Shown: positions 43,710 through 54,212, numbered from the stretch's first letter. The stretch is 58,021 nt of DNA from Streptantibioticus rubrisoli (GCF_024436055.1 NZ_JANFNH010000047.1:1-58021); one strand, 5' to 3'. The notes: generated by a model not told the origin, from the sequence alone. Numbers and translations: made by a program.

Positions 43710-43715
43710 TAACCT
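43710..43715 (+). promoter_or_regulatory. -10 box of murE, leaderless
   Basis: TAACCT ends 7 nt before the GTG at 43723. It suggests an internal promoter in the dcw cluster. Confidence 0.5.
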
Positions 43716-43722
43716 CACCGCC

Positions 43723-45336
43723 GTGCCACATGCTGATCAGTCCCACCAAGCGCAGGAACCCGGTCACGTCCCGGGCCCCCCGCGCCCGTCCCAGGTCCGC
43801 CCGAAGCCGCTCGCGGAGCTGGCCGAACAGCTCGGCACCGCGGCGCCCTCCCCGGGGAAGCCCGCCACCGGCATCACCCACGACTCCCGCGCCGTGCGCA
43901 CGGGCGACGTCTACGCGGCACTGCCGGGCGCCCGCTTCCACGGCGCCGACTTCGCCGCCCAGGCGGCCGAGCGCGGCGCGGTGGCGATCCTGACCGACCC
44001 CGAGGGCGAGCGGCGCGCCGCGGACACCGGGCTGCCGGTCCTCGTGGTGGACCGGCCGCGGGCCCGGATGGGCGCCCTGGCCGCCGCGATCTACGACGAG
44101 CCCGGCCGGGACCTGCTGCAGATCGGCATCACCGGCACCTCGGGCAAGACCACCACCGCCTACCTGGTCGAAGGAGGGCTGCGCGCCGCCTACCAGGAGC
44201 ACACCGGACTGATCGGCACCGTCGAGTCGCGGATCGGCGACGAGCGGATCAAGAGCGAACGCACCACACCGGAGGCCACCGACCTGCAGGCGCTGTTCGC
44301 GGTGATGCGCGAGCGCGGCGTGCGCTCCGTCGCCATGGAGGTCTCCAGCCACGCCCTGGTGCTCGGCCGGGTGGACGGCGCGGTCTTCGACATCGCGGTG
44401 TTCACCAACCTCAGCCCGGAGCACATGGAGTTCCACTCCGACATGGAGGACTACTTCCAGGCCAAGGCGGCGCTGTTCACCCCGGCCCGCAGCCGCAAGG
44501 GAGTGGTCAACCTCGACGACGAGTACGGCCGCAGGCTGCTGAAGGAGGCCACCGTGCCGGTGGTCAGCTTCTCCGCCGAGGGCCACCCGGACGCCGACTG
44601 GCGCGCCGAGGACGTCACCGTGGGCCCGCTGGGCAGCAGCTTCACCGTCGTCGGCCCCAGGGGCGAGCGGGTCAAGGCGACCGCCCCGCTGCCCGGCCCG
44701 TTCAACGTGGCCAACACGCTGGCCGCGATCACCGCCCTGGTCTCCGCCGGGATCGACCCGCAGACCGCCGCCGACGGCGTGGCCGCGGTGCCCGGCGTGC
44801 CCGGCCGACTGGAGCGGGTGGACGAGGGCCAGGGGTATCTGGCGGTGGTCGACTACGCGCACAAGACCGACGCCGTCGAGTCGGTGCTGCGCGCCCTGCG
44901 CAAGGTCACCGAGGGCCGGATCCACATCGTGCTCGGCTGCGGCGGCGACCGCGACCAGCAAAAGCGCGGCCCGATGGGCGCCGCCTGCGCCCGGCTCGCC
45001 GACACCGCGATCCTCACCTCGGACAACCCGCGCTCCGAGGACCCGCTGGCGATCCTGGCCGCGATGCTGGCCGGCGCCGCCGAAGTCCCCGCGCACGAGC
45101 GCGGACAGGTCACCGTGGAGCCCGACCGGGCGGCCGCCATCGCCGCCGCCGTCGCGGTCGCCGAACCCGGGGACACCGTCCTGGTCGCGGGCAAGGGCCA
45201 TGAACAGGGCCAGGACATCGCCGGAGTGGTTCGCCCCTTCGACGACCGTGAGGTACTGCGTACGGCGATCCGGAACGCCGCGCTTCGGAAAGCCGAAACT
45301 CCGCTCAGCCAAGCGAAGGACCAGGACCAGCAGTGA
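43723..45336 (+). CDS. murE: UDP-N-acetylmuramoyl-tripeptide synthetase MurE
   Basis: 537-aa Mur ligase adding the third residue (diaminopimelate) to UDP-MurNAc-L-Ala-D-Glu. The ATP P-loop is GITGTSGKTTTA, TTPEATD binds the substrate, and the DAP-selective motif DNPRSEDP is present; Streptomyces uses LL-DAP. The start at GTG 43723 (VPHADQSHQ) has TAACCT 7 nt upstream. A longer GTG at 43621 exists, but the extra segment is unrelated. Its stop overlaps the murF start (GTGA). Confidence 0.95.
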   Translation: MPHADQSHQAQEPGHVPGPPRPSQVRPKPLAELAEQLGTAAPSPGKPATGITHDSRAVRTGDVYAALPGARFHGADFAAQAAERGAVAILTDPEGERRAADTGLPVLVVDRPRARMGALAAAIYDEPGRDLLQIGITGTSGKTTTAYLVEGGLRAAYQEHTGLIGTVESRIGDERIKSERTTPEATDLQALFAVMRERGVRSVAMEVSSHALVLGRVDGAVFDIAVFTNLSPEHMEFHSDMEDYFQAKAALFTPARSRKGVVNLDDEYGRRLLKEATVPVVSFSAEGHPDADWRAEDVTVGPLGSSFTVVGPRGERVKATAPLPGPFNVANTLAAITALVSAGIDPQTAADGVAAVPGVPGRLERVDEGQGYLAVVDYAHKTDAVESVLRALRKVTEGRIHIVLGCGGDRDQQKRGPMGAACARLADTAILTSDNPRSEDPLAILAAMLAGAAEVPAHERGQVTVEPDRAAAIAAAVAVAEPGDTVLVAGKGHEQGQDIAGVVRPFDDREVLRTAIRNAALRKAETPLSQAKDQDQQ

Positions 45337-46742
45337 TCGCATTCACCCTCGCCGAAATCGCGCAGGCGGTCGGCGGGAGCATGCACGACATACCCGACCC
45401 ACGCGTCACCGTCACCGGACCCGTGGTGATCGACTCCCGTGAGGTGCGCCCGGGCGCGCTGTTCGCCGCCTTTCGCGGCGAGCGGGTGGACGGGCACGAC
45501 TTCGCCGAGTCCGCGCTGGCGGCCGGTGCGGTGGCCGTACTGGCCGCCCGGCCGATCGCCGGTCCGGCGATCGTGGTGGACGACGTACAGGCCGCGCTCG
45601 GCGCGCTGGCCCGGACCGTCATCGAACGGCTCGGCGCCACCGTCGTCGCGCTCACCGGCTCGGCGGGCAAGACCAGCACCAAGGACCTGATCGCCCAACT
45701 GCTGGACAAGATCGGTCCGACGGTCTGGCCGCCCGGCTCCTTCAACAACGAGATCGGGCTGCCGCTGACCGCGCTCCGTGCCGACCAGGACACCCGTCAC
45801 CTGGTGCTGGAGATGGGCGCGCGGGGCATCGGCCACATCAACTACCTGACCGGACTGACCCCGCCGCGCATCGGGGTGGTGCTCAACGTCGGCACCGCGC
45901 ACATCGGCGAGTTCGGCGGGCGTGAGCAGATCGCCCAGGCCAAGGGCGAGTTGGTCGAGGCGCTGCCCGCCGCGGCGGACGGCGGCATCGCCGTGCTCAA
46001 CGCCGACGACCCGCTGGTACGGGCGATGGCGAGCCGCACCAAGGCCCGCACCGTGTTCTTCGGCGAGGCCGAGGAGGCCGACGTACGGGCCGAGGACGTG
46101 CGCCTGGACGAAAGCGGACGCCCGGTCTTCACACTCCGCACACCCACCGGGTGCGCCCAAGTGACCTTGCGGCTGTACGGTGAGCACCACGTGTCGAACG
46201 CGCTGGCCGCCGCCGCCGTCGCCGGTGAACTGGGCATGCCCGCCTCGCGGATCGCCTCCGCGCTCTCGGAGGCGGGCACACTCTCACGCTGGCGGATGGA
46301 GGTCGTCGAGCGGCCGGACGGTGTGACGGTCGTCAACGACGCCTACAACGCGAACCCGGACTCCATGCGGGCTGCGCTCCGCGCACTCGCGGCCATGGGT
46401 AAGGGACGCCGCACATGGGCGGTGCTCGGCGAGATGGCCGAGCTCGGTGGGGAGTCCCTCGCCGAGCACGACGCGGTCGGGCGGCTCGCCGTCCGGCTCA
46501 ACGTCAGCAAGCTCGTGGCCGTGGGCGGCCAGGCGGCCGCCTGGCTGGACATGGGCGCCAAGAACGAGGGTTCGTGGGGTGAGGAGTCGGTGCACGTGTC
46601 CGACGCGGAGACGGCGATCGATTTGTTGCGCAGCGAAGTGCGCCCGGGGGATGTCGTGCTGGTGAAGGCATCGAGGTCGGTCGGCCTGGAGCGGGTGGCG
46701 ATGGCCCTGCTCGACGGTGCCGAGGGCGAGGGCGCTCACTGA
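45333..46742 (+). CDS. murF: UDP-N-acetylmuramoyl-tripeptide--D-alanyl-D-alanine ligase MurF
   Basis: 469-aa ligase adding D-Ala-D-Ala to complete the stem pentapeptide. The N-terminal [12 protein letters not shown]-type domain is followed by the ATP motif [14 protein letters not shown] and by [25 protein letters not shown], and [13 protein letters not shown] near residue 335. GTG at 45333 overlaps the murE stop (GTGA). Its TGA overlaps the mraY ATG (TGATGA), so murE-murF-mraY are translated together. Confidence 0.95.
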   Translation: MIAFTLAEIAQAVGGSMHDIPDPRVTVTGPVVIDSREVRPGALFAAFRGERVDGHDFAESALAAGAVAVLAARPIAGPAIVVDDVQAALGALARTVIERLGATVVALTGSAGKTSTKDLIAQLLDKIGPTVWPPGSFNNEIGLPLTALRADQDTRHLVLEMGARGIGHINYLTGLTPPRIGVVLNVGTAHIGEFGGREQIAQAKGELVEALPAAADGGIAVLNADDPLVRAMASRTKARTVFFGEAEEADVRAEDVRLDESGRPVFTLRTPTGCAQVTLRLYGEHHVSNALAAAAVAGELGMPASRIASALSEAGTLSRWRMEVVERPDGVTVVNDAYNANPDSMRAALRALAAMGKGRRTWAVLGEMAELGGESLAEHDAVGRLAVRLNVSKLVAVGGQAAAWLDMGAKNEGSWGEESVHVSDAETAIDLLRSEVRPGDVVLVKASRSVGLERVAMALLDGAEGEGAH

Positions 46743-47806
46743 TGAAGCAGATCCTCATCTCCGGTGTCATCGCGCTGTTCCTGTCGCTGGTCGGCACTCC
46801 GCTGCTGATCAAACTGCTGGCCCGCAAGGGCTACGGGCAGTTCATCCGCGACGACGGCCCCAAGGAACACCACAGCAAGCGCGGCACCCCGACCATGGGT
46901 GGTATCGCGTTCATCCTGGCGACGTTGATCGCGTATGCCCTGACGAAGGTCATCGTCTCCGAACGCCCCACGATGTCCGGTCTGTTGGTGCTGTTCCTGT
47001 TCGCCGGACTGGGCGTGGTCGGCTTCCTCGACGACTACATCAAGATCGTCAAGCAGCGCAGCCTGGGCCTGCGGGCCAAGGCCAAGATGGCCGGACAGTT
47101 CATCGTCGGCATCACCTTCGCGATCCTGTCCCTCAACTTCGCCGACGGCCGCGGCACCACGCCCGCGTCCACCCGGCTGTCGTTCACCCAGGACTTCGGC
47201 TGGTCGATCGGCCCGGTGATCTTCGTGATCTGGGCGCTGTTCATGATCCTGGCGATGTCCAACGGCGTGAACCTCACCGACGGTCTGGACGGTCTGGCCA
47301 CCGGCGCCTCGGTGATGGTCTTCGCCGCGTACACCGTCATCGGTGTGTGGCAGTACGGGCAGTCCTGCTCCAACCCGCTGACCGCGGGCCCGGGTTGCTA
47401 TGACGTACGTGATCCGCTGGACCTGGCGGTGGTGGCGGCGGCCTTGATGGGCGCGTGCTTCGGCTTCCTGTGGTGGAACACCTCGCCCGCCAAGATCTTC
47501 ATGGGCGACACCGGTTCGCTGGCGCTCGGCGGCGCGCTGGCGGGGTTGGCGATCTGCTCGCGCACCGAGCTGCTGCTGGCCATCCTCGGCGGCCTGTTCG
47601 TGCTGATCACCCTCTCCGTGGTGATCCAGGTCGGCTCCTTCCGGCTCACCGGAAGGCGGGTCTTCCGAATGGCGCCGCTACAGCACCACTTCGAGCTGAA
47701 GGGGTGGAGCGAGGTCCTGGTGGTGGTCCGGTTCTGGATCATCCAGGGCATGTGCATGGCCGTCGGCCTGGGCCTGTTCTACGCGGGCTTCGTCGCGGCA
47801 AAGTAA
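46742..47806 (+). CDS. mraY: phospho-N-acetylmuramoyl-pentapeptide transferase MraY
   Basis: 354-aa integral membrane enzyme making lipid I from UDP-MurNAc-pentapeptide and undecaprenyl phosphate. About ten membrane segments are present. Catalytic and substrate motifs are [48 protein letters not shown] and [15 protein letters not shown]. The ATG at 46742 shares one base with the murF stop. Confidence 0.97.
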   Translation: MKQILISGVIALFLSLVGTPLLIKLLARKGYGQFIRDDGPKEHHSKRGTPTMGGIAFILATLIAYALTKVIVSERPTMSGLLVLFLFAGLGVVGFLDDYIKIVKQRSLGLRAKAKMAGQFIVGITFAILSLNFADGRGTTPASTRLSFTQDFGWSIGPVIFVIWALFMILAMSNGVNLTDGLDGLATGASVMVFAAYTVIGVWQYGQSCSNPLTAGPGCYDVRDPLDLAVVAAALMGACFGFLWWNTSPAKIFMGDTGSLALGGALAGLAICSRTELLLAILGGLFVLITLSVVIQVGSFRLTGRRVFRMAPLQHHFELKGWSEVLVVVRFWIIQGMCMAVGLGLFYAGFVAAK

Positions 47807-47814
47807 GGACTGCC

Positions 47815-49278
47815 ATGGAACTGTCGGGGAACCTCCCGGGGGAGCTCTCAGCGAACCTCCCGGGAAAGCACGTCACCGTCGCCGGGCTCGGCGTCACCGG
47901 CGTCAGCGCCGCCCGCGCCCTCGCCGGACTCGGCGCCCGGGTCACGGTGGTGGACGGCGGTGACGGCGAGAAGCAGCGGCAGGCCGCCGCCCAGCTGGAG
48001 GCGGCGGGCATCGCGGTACGCCGCGGCGACGCGGACACGCTGCCCGAGCCCACCGACCTCGTCGTCACCTCGCCGGGCTGGAAGCCGACCAGCCCGCTGT
48101 TCGCCGCCGCCGCGGCGGCGGACGTGCCGGTGTGGGGGGACGTGGAACTCGCCTGGCGGCTGAGGGGTCCGGGGGCCGCCGAGTGGCTCGCGGTGACCGG
48201 TACCAACGGCAAGACCACCACGGTGCAGATGCTCGCCTCGATCCTGCGGGCCGCGGGCCTGCGCACCGCGGCCGTCGGCAACATCGGCACCCCGATCCTG
48301 GACGTGGTGCTCTCCGGCGAGCCGTACGACGTGCTCGCCGTCGAGCTGTCCAGCTACCAACTGCACTGGGCGCCCAGCGTTCGCGCGCACTCCGCCGCCG
48401 TGCTCAACCTCGCCCCCGACCACCTCGACTGGCACGGCTCGATGGCCGCCTACGCCGCCGACAAGGGCCGCGTCTACGAGGGCAACAAGGTCGCCTGCGT
48501 CTACAACACCGCCGACCCGGCCACCGAGGAACTGGTGCGCGCCGCCGACGTGGAGGAGGGCTGCCGGGCCATCGGCTTCACCCTCGGCACGCCCGCGCCC
48601 TCCCAACTCGGCGTGGTGGAAGGCCTCCTGGTCGACCGAGCCTTCGTGCCGGACCGGCAGAAGAACGCCCAGGAACTCGCCGGGATCCACGACGTCGCCG
48701 CGTCCTCTCGGGCCTCCGAATCCCCGGCCCCGCACAACATCGCCAACGCGCTGGCCGCCGCCGCGCTCGCCCGCGCCTACGGCGTGGAGCCGCAGGCGGT
48801 GCGCGACGGGCTGCGCGCCTTCCGGCCGGACGCGCACCGCATCGCGCTGGTGGCGAGCGTGGACGGCGTGGAGTACGTCGACGACTCCAAGGCCACCAAC
48901 ACCCATGCCGCGGAGGCGTCGTTGGCCGCCTACGAGCACGTGGTGTGGATCGCGGGCGGTCTCGCCAAGGGCGCCACGTTCGACGAACTTGTCGCCAAAT
49001 CGGCAAAGCGGCTTCGCGGGGCGGTGCTCATCGGTGCCGACCGCGCGCTGATCGCCGAAGCGCTTCGGCGACACGCCCCCGAGGTCCCGGTGGTGGAACT
49101 GGAACGGACCGACACTGAAGCGATGACGGCCGTGGTCGACGCCGCCAAAGCGCTTGCCCAGCCCGGCGACACCGTCCTGCTGGCCCCCGCCTGTGCCTCG
49201 ATGGACATGTTCGCCGACTACGGCAAGCGCGGCGATGCCTTCGCCGCGGCCGTACGGGCTCTGCACAACAACCAATAG
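47815..49278 (+). CDS. murD: UDP-N-acetylmuramoylalanine--D-glutamate ligase MurD
   Basis: 487-aa ligase adding D-glutamate. The N-terminal Rossmann-like domain has VTVAGLGVTGVSAARALAGLG, the ATP site is AVTGTNGKTTTVQ, and later motifs are LSSYQLHW, NLAPDHLDWHG, YVDDSKATNTHA and LLAPACASMDMFADY. The first 18 residues contain a short tandem duplication (NLPGEL and NLPGKH), coded by repeated CCTCCCGGG. The ATG at 47815 follows mraY by 8 nt with AAGGAC upstream. Confidence 0.95.
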   Translation: MELSGNLPGELSANLPGKHVTVAGLGVTGVSAARALAGLGARVTVVDGGDGEKQRQAAAQLEAAGIAVRRGDADTLPEPTDLVVTSPGWKPTSPLFAAAAAADVPVWGDVELAWRLRGPGAAEWLAVTGTNGKTTTVQMLASILRAAGLRTAAVGNIGTPILDVVLSGEPYDVLAVELSSYQLHWAPSVRAHSAAVLNLAPDHLDWHGSMAAYAADKGRVYEGNKVACVYNTADPATEELVRAADVEEGCRAIGFTLGTPAPSQLGVVEGLLVDRAFVPDRQKNAQELAGIHDVAASSRASESPAPHNIANALAAAALARAYGVEPQAVRDGLRAFRPDAHRIALVASVDGVEYVDDSKATNTHAAEASLAAYEHVVWIAGGLAKGATFDELVAKSAKRLRGAVLIGADRALIAEALRRHAPEVPVVELERTDTEAMTAVVDAAKALAQPGDTVLLAPACASMDMFADYGKRGDAFAAAVRALHNNQ

Positions 49279-49335
49279 CCGGTCGTCCACGCGTCGCCGA
49301 GGACCCGGCGCGACGCACCGATGGAGGGGACGCGC

Positions 49336-50736
49336 ATGACGGCCGACCGCTCTACCGCCCGTGGCCGCCGCCCCGGGCCGGGAGCGCAGCCGCTGCCCGG
49401 CCGCCGCACCCCGGCCGCCGCCCCGGGCGCCCCGCCGCGCGGCTCCGCCCGGCCCGCCACGCCGCGTACCGGCGCACCGCGCCCCCCGCTGCGGGGGGCG
49501 CGGATCGCGTACGAGCGGGCCAGGAGGGCCTGGGACCGGCCACTGACCGCGTACTACCTGATCGTCGGCGGCAGTGCGCTGATCACCGTGCTCGGCCTGG
49601 TGATGGTCTTCTCCGCCTCCCAGGTCAAGGCGTTGCAGATGGGCCTGCCGGGCACGTACTTCTTCCGCAAGCAGCTGCTCGCGGCGGCCATCGGCGCCTT
49701 GCTGCTGGTGGTGGCCGCCCGGCTGCCGGTGCGCACCCATCGGACGCTGGCCTATCCACTGCTCGCCGGATCGATTTTCCTGATGGCGCTGGTGCAGGTG
49801 CCGGGGATAGGGAAGAAGGTCAACGGCAACCAGAACTGGCTGTCACTGGGCGGCCCGTTCCAGATGCAGCCCAGCGAGTTCGCCAAGCTCGCCCTGGTGC
49901 TCTGGGGCGCCGACCTGCTGGCCCGCAAGTGCGAGAAGCGGCTGCTCACCGAGTGGAAGCACCTGCTGGTGCCGCTGGTGCCGGTGGTGATGCTGATCCT
50001 CGGGCTGATCCTGCTCGGCGGTGATATGGGCACCGCGATCGTGCTCACCGCGATGTTGTTCGGGCTGCTGTGGCTGGCCGGGGCGCCCACCCGGATGTTC
50101 GCGGGCGTGCTCGGGGTGGCGGGGCTGCTCGCACTGCTGTTGATCAAGACCAGTCCGCACCGGATGTCCCGGTTGGCATGCATCGGCGCCACCGATCCCG
50201 GGGCCAACGACCAGTGCTGGCAGGCGGTGCACGGGCTCTACGCACTCGCCTCGGGCGGATGGTTTGGTTCCGGTCTTGGCGCGAGTGTGGAAAAATGGGG
50301 TCAACTCCCCGAACCTCATACCGACTTCATCTTCGCCGTGACCGGGGAGGAACTCGGCCTCGCGGGGACGCTGTCGGTGCTCGGCCTGTTCGCGGCTCTA
50401 GGCTATGCGGGTATCCGCGTGGCCGGACGCACGGAGGACCCCTTCGTCAGGTTCGCGGCGGGAAGCGTGACCACCTGGATCATGGCCCAGGCGGTGGTCA
50501 ACATCGGGTCGGTGCTCGGTCTGCTGCCGATCGCCGGGGTTCCGCTCCCGCTGTTCTCCTACGGGGGTTCGGCGTTGCTGCCGACCATGTTCGCCATCGG
50601 GCTGCTGATCTCGTTCGCCAGGAGCGAGCCCGGCGCCCGGGCGGCACTGGCCGCGCGGGGGGCGGGTCCTGTGACAGGGGCAATGACACGTAGCATGCGA
50701 CGACTCGTGAGACGTCGGTCGTCCAGGAAGCGGTGA
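49336..50736 (+). CDS. ftsW: SEDS peptidoglycan polymerase FtsW
   Basis: 466-aa SEDS-family glycosyltransferase that polymerises septal lipid II with FtsI. A disordered Pro/Arg/Gly-rich cytoplasmic N-terminus (about 65 residues) precedes ten membrane segments. Motifs are NGNQNWLSLG, QPSEFAKLALVLW, GGDMGTAIV, and AGVPLPLFSYGGSALL near the end. The ATG at 49336 is chosen because GGAGGGG lies 6 nt upstream; the in-frame ATG at 49321 is inside the leader. It is followed by murG. Confidence 0.95.
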   Translation: MTADRSTARGRRPGPGAQPLPGRRTPAAAPGAPPRGSARPATPRTGAPRPPLRGARIAYERARRAWDRPLTAYYLIVGGSALITVLGLVMVFSASQVKALQMGLPGTYFFRKQLLAAAIGALLLVVAARLPVRTHRTLAYPLLAGSIFLMALVQVPGIGKKVNGNQNWLSLGGPFQMQPSEFAKLALVLWGADLLARKCEKRLLTEWKHLLVPLVPVVMLILGLILLGGDMGTAIVLTAMLFGLLWLAGAPTRMFAGVLGVAGLLALLLIKTSPHRMSRLACIGATDPGANDQCWQAVHGLYALASGGWFGSGLGASVEKWGQLPEPHTDFIFAVTGEELGLAGTLSVLGLFAALGYAGIRVAGRTEDPFVRFAAGSVTTWIMAQAVVNIGSVLGLLPIAGVPLPLFSYGGSALLPTMFAIGLLISFARSEPGARAALAARGAGPVTGAMTRSMRRLVRRRSSRKR

Positions 50737-50742
50737 AATTCG

Positions 50743-51837
50743 GTGCATGTCGTTCTCGCCGGCGGGGGGACCGCCGGCCACATCGAGCCCGCGCTCGCGC
50801 TCGCGGATGCCCTGCGCAGGCAGGACCCGACCGTGGGGATCACGGCGCTCGGTACGGAGCGGGGCCTGGAGACCAGGCTGGTTCCGGAACGCGGCTACGA
50901 ACTGGCGTTGATCCCCGCCGTGCCGCTGCCCCGCAGACCCACAGCGGAACTGATCACCGTGCCGGGTCGGCTGCGCGGCACCATCAAGGCCGCGGAGCAG
51001 GTGCTGGAGCGCACCAAGGCCTCCTGCGTGGTGGGCTTCGGCGGTTATGTGGCGCTGCCCGGCTACCTGGCCGCCAAGCGGCTCGGGGTGCCGATCGTGG
51101 TGCACGAGGCCAACGCCCGCCCGGGCCTCGCCAACAAGATCGGTTCCCGGTACGCGAAGGTCGTCGCGGTCAGCACCCCGGACAGCAAGCTGCGCGACGC
51201 CCGCTACATCGGCATCCCGCTGCGCCGCTCCATCGCCACCCTGGACCGGGCCGCGATGCGCCCCCAGGCGCGCGCGGCGTTCGGCCTGGACCCCAACCTG
51301 CCCACCCTGCTGGTCTCCGGCGGCTCGCAGGGCGCCCGCAGGCTCAACGAGACCATCCAGGCGGTCGCCCCCCGGCTCCAGCAGTCCGGCGTGCAGATCC
51401 TGCACGCGGTCGGCCCCAAGAACGAGCTGCCGCAGCCGAACAACATGCCGGGCATGCCCCCGTACATCCCGGTTCCGTACCTCGACCGCATGGACCTGGC
51501 GTACGCCGCGGCCGACATGATGCTCTGCCGCGCCGGTGCCATGACCGTGGCCGAGCTGTCCGCGGTGGGCCTGCCCGCCGCCTACGTGCCGCTGCCGATC
51601 GGCAACGGCGAACAGCGGCTCAACGCCCAGCCGGTGGTCAAGGCGGGCGGCGGCCTGCTGGTCGACGACGCCGAGCTGACCCCGGAGTGGGTGCTGGGCA
51701 GCGTCCTGCCGGTGCTGACCGATCCGCACCGGTTGTACGAGATGTCGCGTGCCGCCGCCGAGTTCGGCCGCCGCGACGCCGACGAACTGCTCGTCGGCAT
51801 GGTGCACGAGGCCATCGCCACCGGCCGGGCAGGATAG
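50743..51837 (+). CDS. murG: UDP-GlcNAc:lipid I N-acetylglucosaminyltransferase MurG
   Basis: 364-aa GT28 enzyme converting lipid I to lipid II at the inner face of the membrane. The opening [20 protein letters not shown] and the motifs [44 protein letters not shown] and [15 protein letters not shown] are typical. The GTG at 50743 is 6 nt after the ftsW stop. In M. tuberculosis murC follows murG; here ftsQ follows directly. Confidence 0.95.
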   Translation: MHVVLAGGGTAGHIEPALALADALRRQDPTVGITALGTERGLETRLVPERGYELALIPAVPLPRRPTAELITVPGRLRGTIKAAEQVLERTKASCVVGFGGYVALPGYLAAKRLGVPIVVHEANARPGLANKIGSRYAKVVAVSTPDSKLRDARYIGIPLRRSIATLDRAAMRPQARAAFGLDPNLPTLLVSGGSQGARRLNETIQAVAPRLQQSGVQILHAVGPKNELPQPNNMPGMPPYIPVPYLDRMDLAYAAADMMLCRAGAMTVAELSAVGLPAAYVPLPIGNGEQRLNAQPVVKAGGGLLVDDAELTPEWVLGSVLPVLTDPHRLYEMSRAAAEFGRRDADELLVGMVHEAIATGRAG

Positions 51838-51870
51838 GCGGGGACCGTGCAGCAGTCTTGAGGAGGGGCA

Positions 51871-52677
51871 GTGGCCGGACCGACGACCGCCGACCGTGAG
51901 CGGGCTCGCCCGGTCCGGCCGCGCCCCTCTTCCGCCCGCCCGCCACGCCTGCGGCTGTCCCGGCGCGGTGTGCTGGCGTTGCTGGTGACGGCCGTGCTGC
52001 TGCTGGCGGGCGGTGTGTATCTGGTATACGGCTCACCGTGGCTGAGGGTGCGCCAGCTTCGGGTCTCGGGCACCCGGGTGCTCACCCCGGACCAGGTCAA
52101 GGCCGCGGCGGCGGTGCGGACAGGGGCGCCGTTGGTCTCGGTCGACACCCGCGCGGTGGCGGACCGGCTCCGTTCGAGGCTGTTGCGGATCGCCTCGGTT
52201 GACGTCCAACGGTCGTGGCCGGACACGATCGCGCTGAAAGTAACCGAGCGAACACCAAAAGCGGTTCTCAAAAAGGACGGAAAGTTCCAGGAACTGGACG
52301 CGGACGGTGTCCGATTTGCTACGGACTCGACGGCTCCGCCCGGAGTTCCGTCCGTCGAATTGGCGGGCGACGCGGCGTCGGGGGACCAGAACCAGTCTCC
52401 CAGCAACCGCTATTTCGGGACAGATCGACTTCTGCGCGCGGCGGCACAAGTTGCTATGGATCTCCCTGAAGCCGTACAGAGGCAGACACAAGTCATCCAG
52501 GTGCGGTCGTTTGACGCCATCTCACTGGAACTCGCCGGTGGTCGGACGGTCCTGTGGGGCAGTGCGGAACGCGGTGCGCAGAAGGCCGTCGCACTGGCCG
52601 CGCTGATGAGGGCGGCGGGCGGTGCCACGCACTACGACGTGAGCGCGCCCACCGCGCCCGCGTCATCGGGTAGTTGA
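51871..52677 (+). CDS. ftsQ: cell division protein FtsQ
   Basis: 268-aa divisome protein (DivIB/FtsQ). There is a basic cytoplasmic N-terminus, one membrane segment (VLALLVTAVLLLAGGVYLV, about 34-52) and an extracytoplasmic POTRA domain (WLRVRQLRVSGTRVLTPDQV, about 57-76) followed by FtsQ-type beta sequence. GTG at 51871 has GAGGAGGGGC just upstream. Codon bias is weaker in the segment 52230-52500, where GC is lower than in neighbouring genes. Confidence 0.93.
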   Translation: MAGPTTADRERARPVRPRPSSARPPRLRLSRRGVLALLVTAVLLLAGGVYLVYGSPWLRVRQLRVSGTRVLTPDQVKAAAAVRTGAPLVSVDTRAVADRLRSRLLRIASVDVQRSWPDTIALKVTERTPKAVLKKDGKFQELDADGVRFATDSTAPPGVPSVELAGDAASGDQNQSPSNRYFGTDRLLRAAAQVAMDLPEAVQRQTQVIQVRSFDAISLELAGGRTVLWGSAERGAQKAVALAALMRAAGGATHYDVSAPTAPASSGS

Positions 52678-52725
52678 CGGCGAAGATTGTCCGGGGCCAC
52701 CCTGGTTGGCCCGCATCGAGCGTGA

Positions 52726-52738
52726 TCACATAGGGTCA
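52726..52738 (+). promoter_or_regulatory. candidate BldD box and -10 region upstream of ftsZ
   Basis: TCACATAGGGTCA matches the BldD consensus tnACnc(A/T)gnGTnA at 12 of 13 positions. It overlaps TAGGGT (52731-52736), a possible -10. ftsZ is an established BldD target in Streptomyces. Confidence 0.5.
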
Positions 52739-52793
52739 AAAGAAAAGCGGGAGGTTCGGCGTGTTCGTTGAACGAGTACCGCTTGTCGACTTA

Positions 52794-52814
52794 GTGTCCT
52801 GTGCAGACGGACAC
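52794..52814. promoter_or_regulatory. inverted GACAC pair upstream of ftsZ, candidate WhiA site
   Basis: GTGTCC (52794-52799) and GGACAC (52809-52814) form an inverted repeat. GACAC is the WhiA recognition core, and ftsZ is a known WhiA target during sporulation. Confidence 0.45.
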
Positions 52815-52833
52815 AAGGAACAGACATACTGGT

Positions 52834-52858
52834 AACCCTAAACCTCAGGGTTAGGGTT
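52834..52858 (+). other. stem-loop-forming repeat in the ftsZ leader
   Basis: AACCCTAAACCT and AGGGTTAGGGTT form a 12-bp near-perfect inverted repeat with one central base. It lies about 95 bp before the ftsZ start in the region where Streptomyces ftsZ has several promoters. I recall a similar block in other Streptomyces. Confidence 0.5.
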
Positions 52859-52951
52859 CGGGTCGGCGTCCGAACCGTCCCATCGGCATCCGTCGGCGCA
52901 CCGCGACTTCGCGAGGCGGCGACACGTAAATCGAGGCGAGAGGCCTTCGAC

Positions 52952-54202
52952 GTGGCAGCACCGCAGAACTACCTCGCAGTCATCAAGGTCGTCGGCATTG
53001 GCGGCGGAGGCGTCAACGCCATCAACCGGATGATCGAGGTCGGTCTCAAGGGCGTCGAGTTCATCGCGATCAACACCGATGCGCAGGCCCTGCTGATGAG
53101 CGACGCCGACGTCAAGCTCGATGTCGGCCGTGAGCTCACCCGCGGCCTCGGCGCCGGTGCCAACCCCGATGTCGGCCGCAAGGCCGCCGAGGACCACCGC
53201 GAGGAGATCGAGGAGGTCCTCAAGGGGGCCGACATGGTCTTCGTCACCGCGGGCGAGGGCGGCGGCACCGGCACCGGTGGCGCACCCGTCGTCGCCAACA
53301 TCGCCCGTTCGCTGGGCGCGTTGACGATCGGCGTGGTCACCCGGCCGTTCACCTTCGAGGGCCGCCGCCGCGCCAACCAGGCCGAGGACGGCATCGCGGA
53401 CCTGCGCGACGAGGTCGACACCCTGATCGTCATCCCCAACGACCGCCTGCTGTCCATCTCCGACCGCCAGGTCAGCGTGCTGGACGCGTTCAAGTCGGCG
53501 GACCAGGTGCTGCTCTCCGGTGTGCAGGGCATCACCGACCTGATCACCACCCCGGGCCTGATCAACCTGGACTTCGCGGACGTCAAGTCGGTGATGTCCG
53601 AGGCGGGTTCGGCGCTGATGGGCATCGGCTCGGCGCGCGGCGACGACCGCGCGGTGGCCGCCGCCGAGATGGCGATCTCCTCGCCGCTGCTGGAGGCGTC
53701 CATCGACGGCGCCCGCGGCGTGCTGCTGTCCATCTCCGGCGGCTCGGACCTGGGTCTGTTCGAGATCAACGAGTCGGCCCAACTGGTCAGCGAGGCCGCG
53801 CACCCCGAGGCCAACATCATCTTCGGCGCCGTCATCGACGACGCGCTCGGCGACGAGGTACGGGTCACCGTCATCGCCGCCGGGTTCGACGGCGGCCAAC
53901 CGCCCACCAAGAACCGCGAGAAGGTGCTGGGCTCCTACGGCGGCCGCGACGAGAACGCCCCGTCCGCCCCGTCCGCCGCCTCCCGCATCGGCAGCCAGCC
54001 GACCGAGCCGCCGCGCCCGGTGTTCGGCGGCCTCGGCAGCGTCACCCCGCGCGAGCCCGAGCCGGTGCGCGAGGAGAAGCCGGAACCCGCGGTGGCCGCC
54101 GAGGCGCCGACCGCCCCGCTCACCCCGCCGCAGGTGCCCCCGGCCCGTCCCTACCAGGACAGCCAGGCCGAGGAGCTGGACGTCCCCGACTTCCTGAAGT
54201 GA
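52952..54202 (+). CDS. ftsZ: cell division protein FtsZ
   Basis: 416-aa tubulin-like GTPase forming Z-rings or ladders. The GTP-binding signature GGGTGTG is at 104-110, [15 protein letters not shown] at 13-27, and the T7 loop [11 protein letters not shown] near 205. A variable Pro-rich linker of about 80 residues follows, then the conserved C-terminal peptide LDVPDFLK that binds SepF. The GTG at 52952 is preceded by GAGAGG. The 274-bp upstream region carries candidate BldD and WhiA sites, consistent with developmental control. Confidence 0.98.
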   Translation: MAAPQNYLAVIKVVGIGGGGVNAINRMIEVGLKGVEFIAINTDAQALLMSDADVKLDVGRELTRGLGAGANPDVGRKAAEDHREEIEEVLKGADMVFVTAGEGGGTGTGGAPVVANIARSLGALTIGVVTRPFTFEGRRRANQAEDGIADLRDEVDTLIVIPNDRLLSISDRQVSVLDAFKSADQVLLSGVQGITDLITTPGLINLDFADVKSVMSEAGSALMGIGSARGDDRAVAAAEMAISSPLLEASIDGARGVLLSISGGSDLGLFEINESAQLVSEAAHPEANIIFGAVIDDALGDEVRVTVIAAGFDGGQPPTKNREKVLGSYGGRDENAPSAPSAASRIGSQPTEPPRPVFGGLGSVTPREPEPVREEKPEPAVAAEAPTAPLTPPQVPPARPYQDSQAEELDVPDFLK

Positions 54203-54212
54203 TCCGGCCCAG

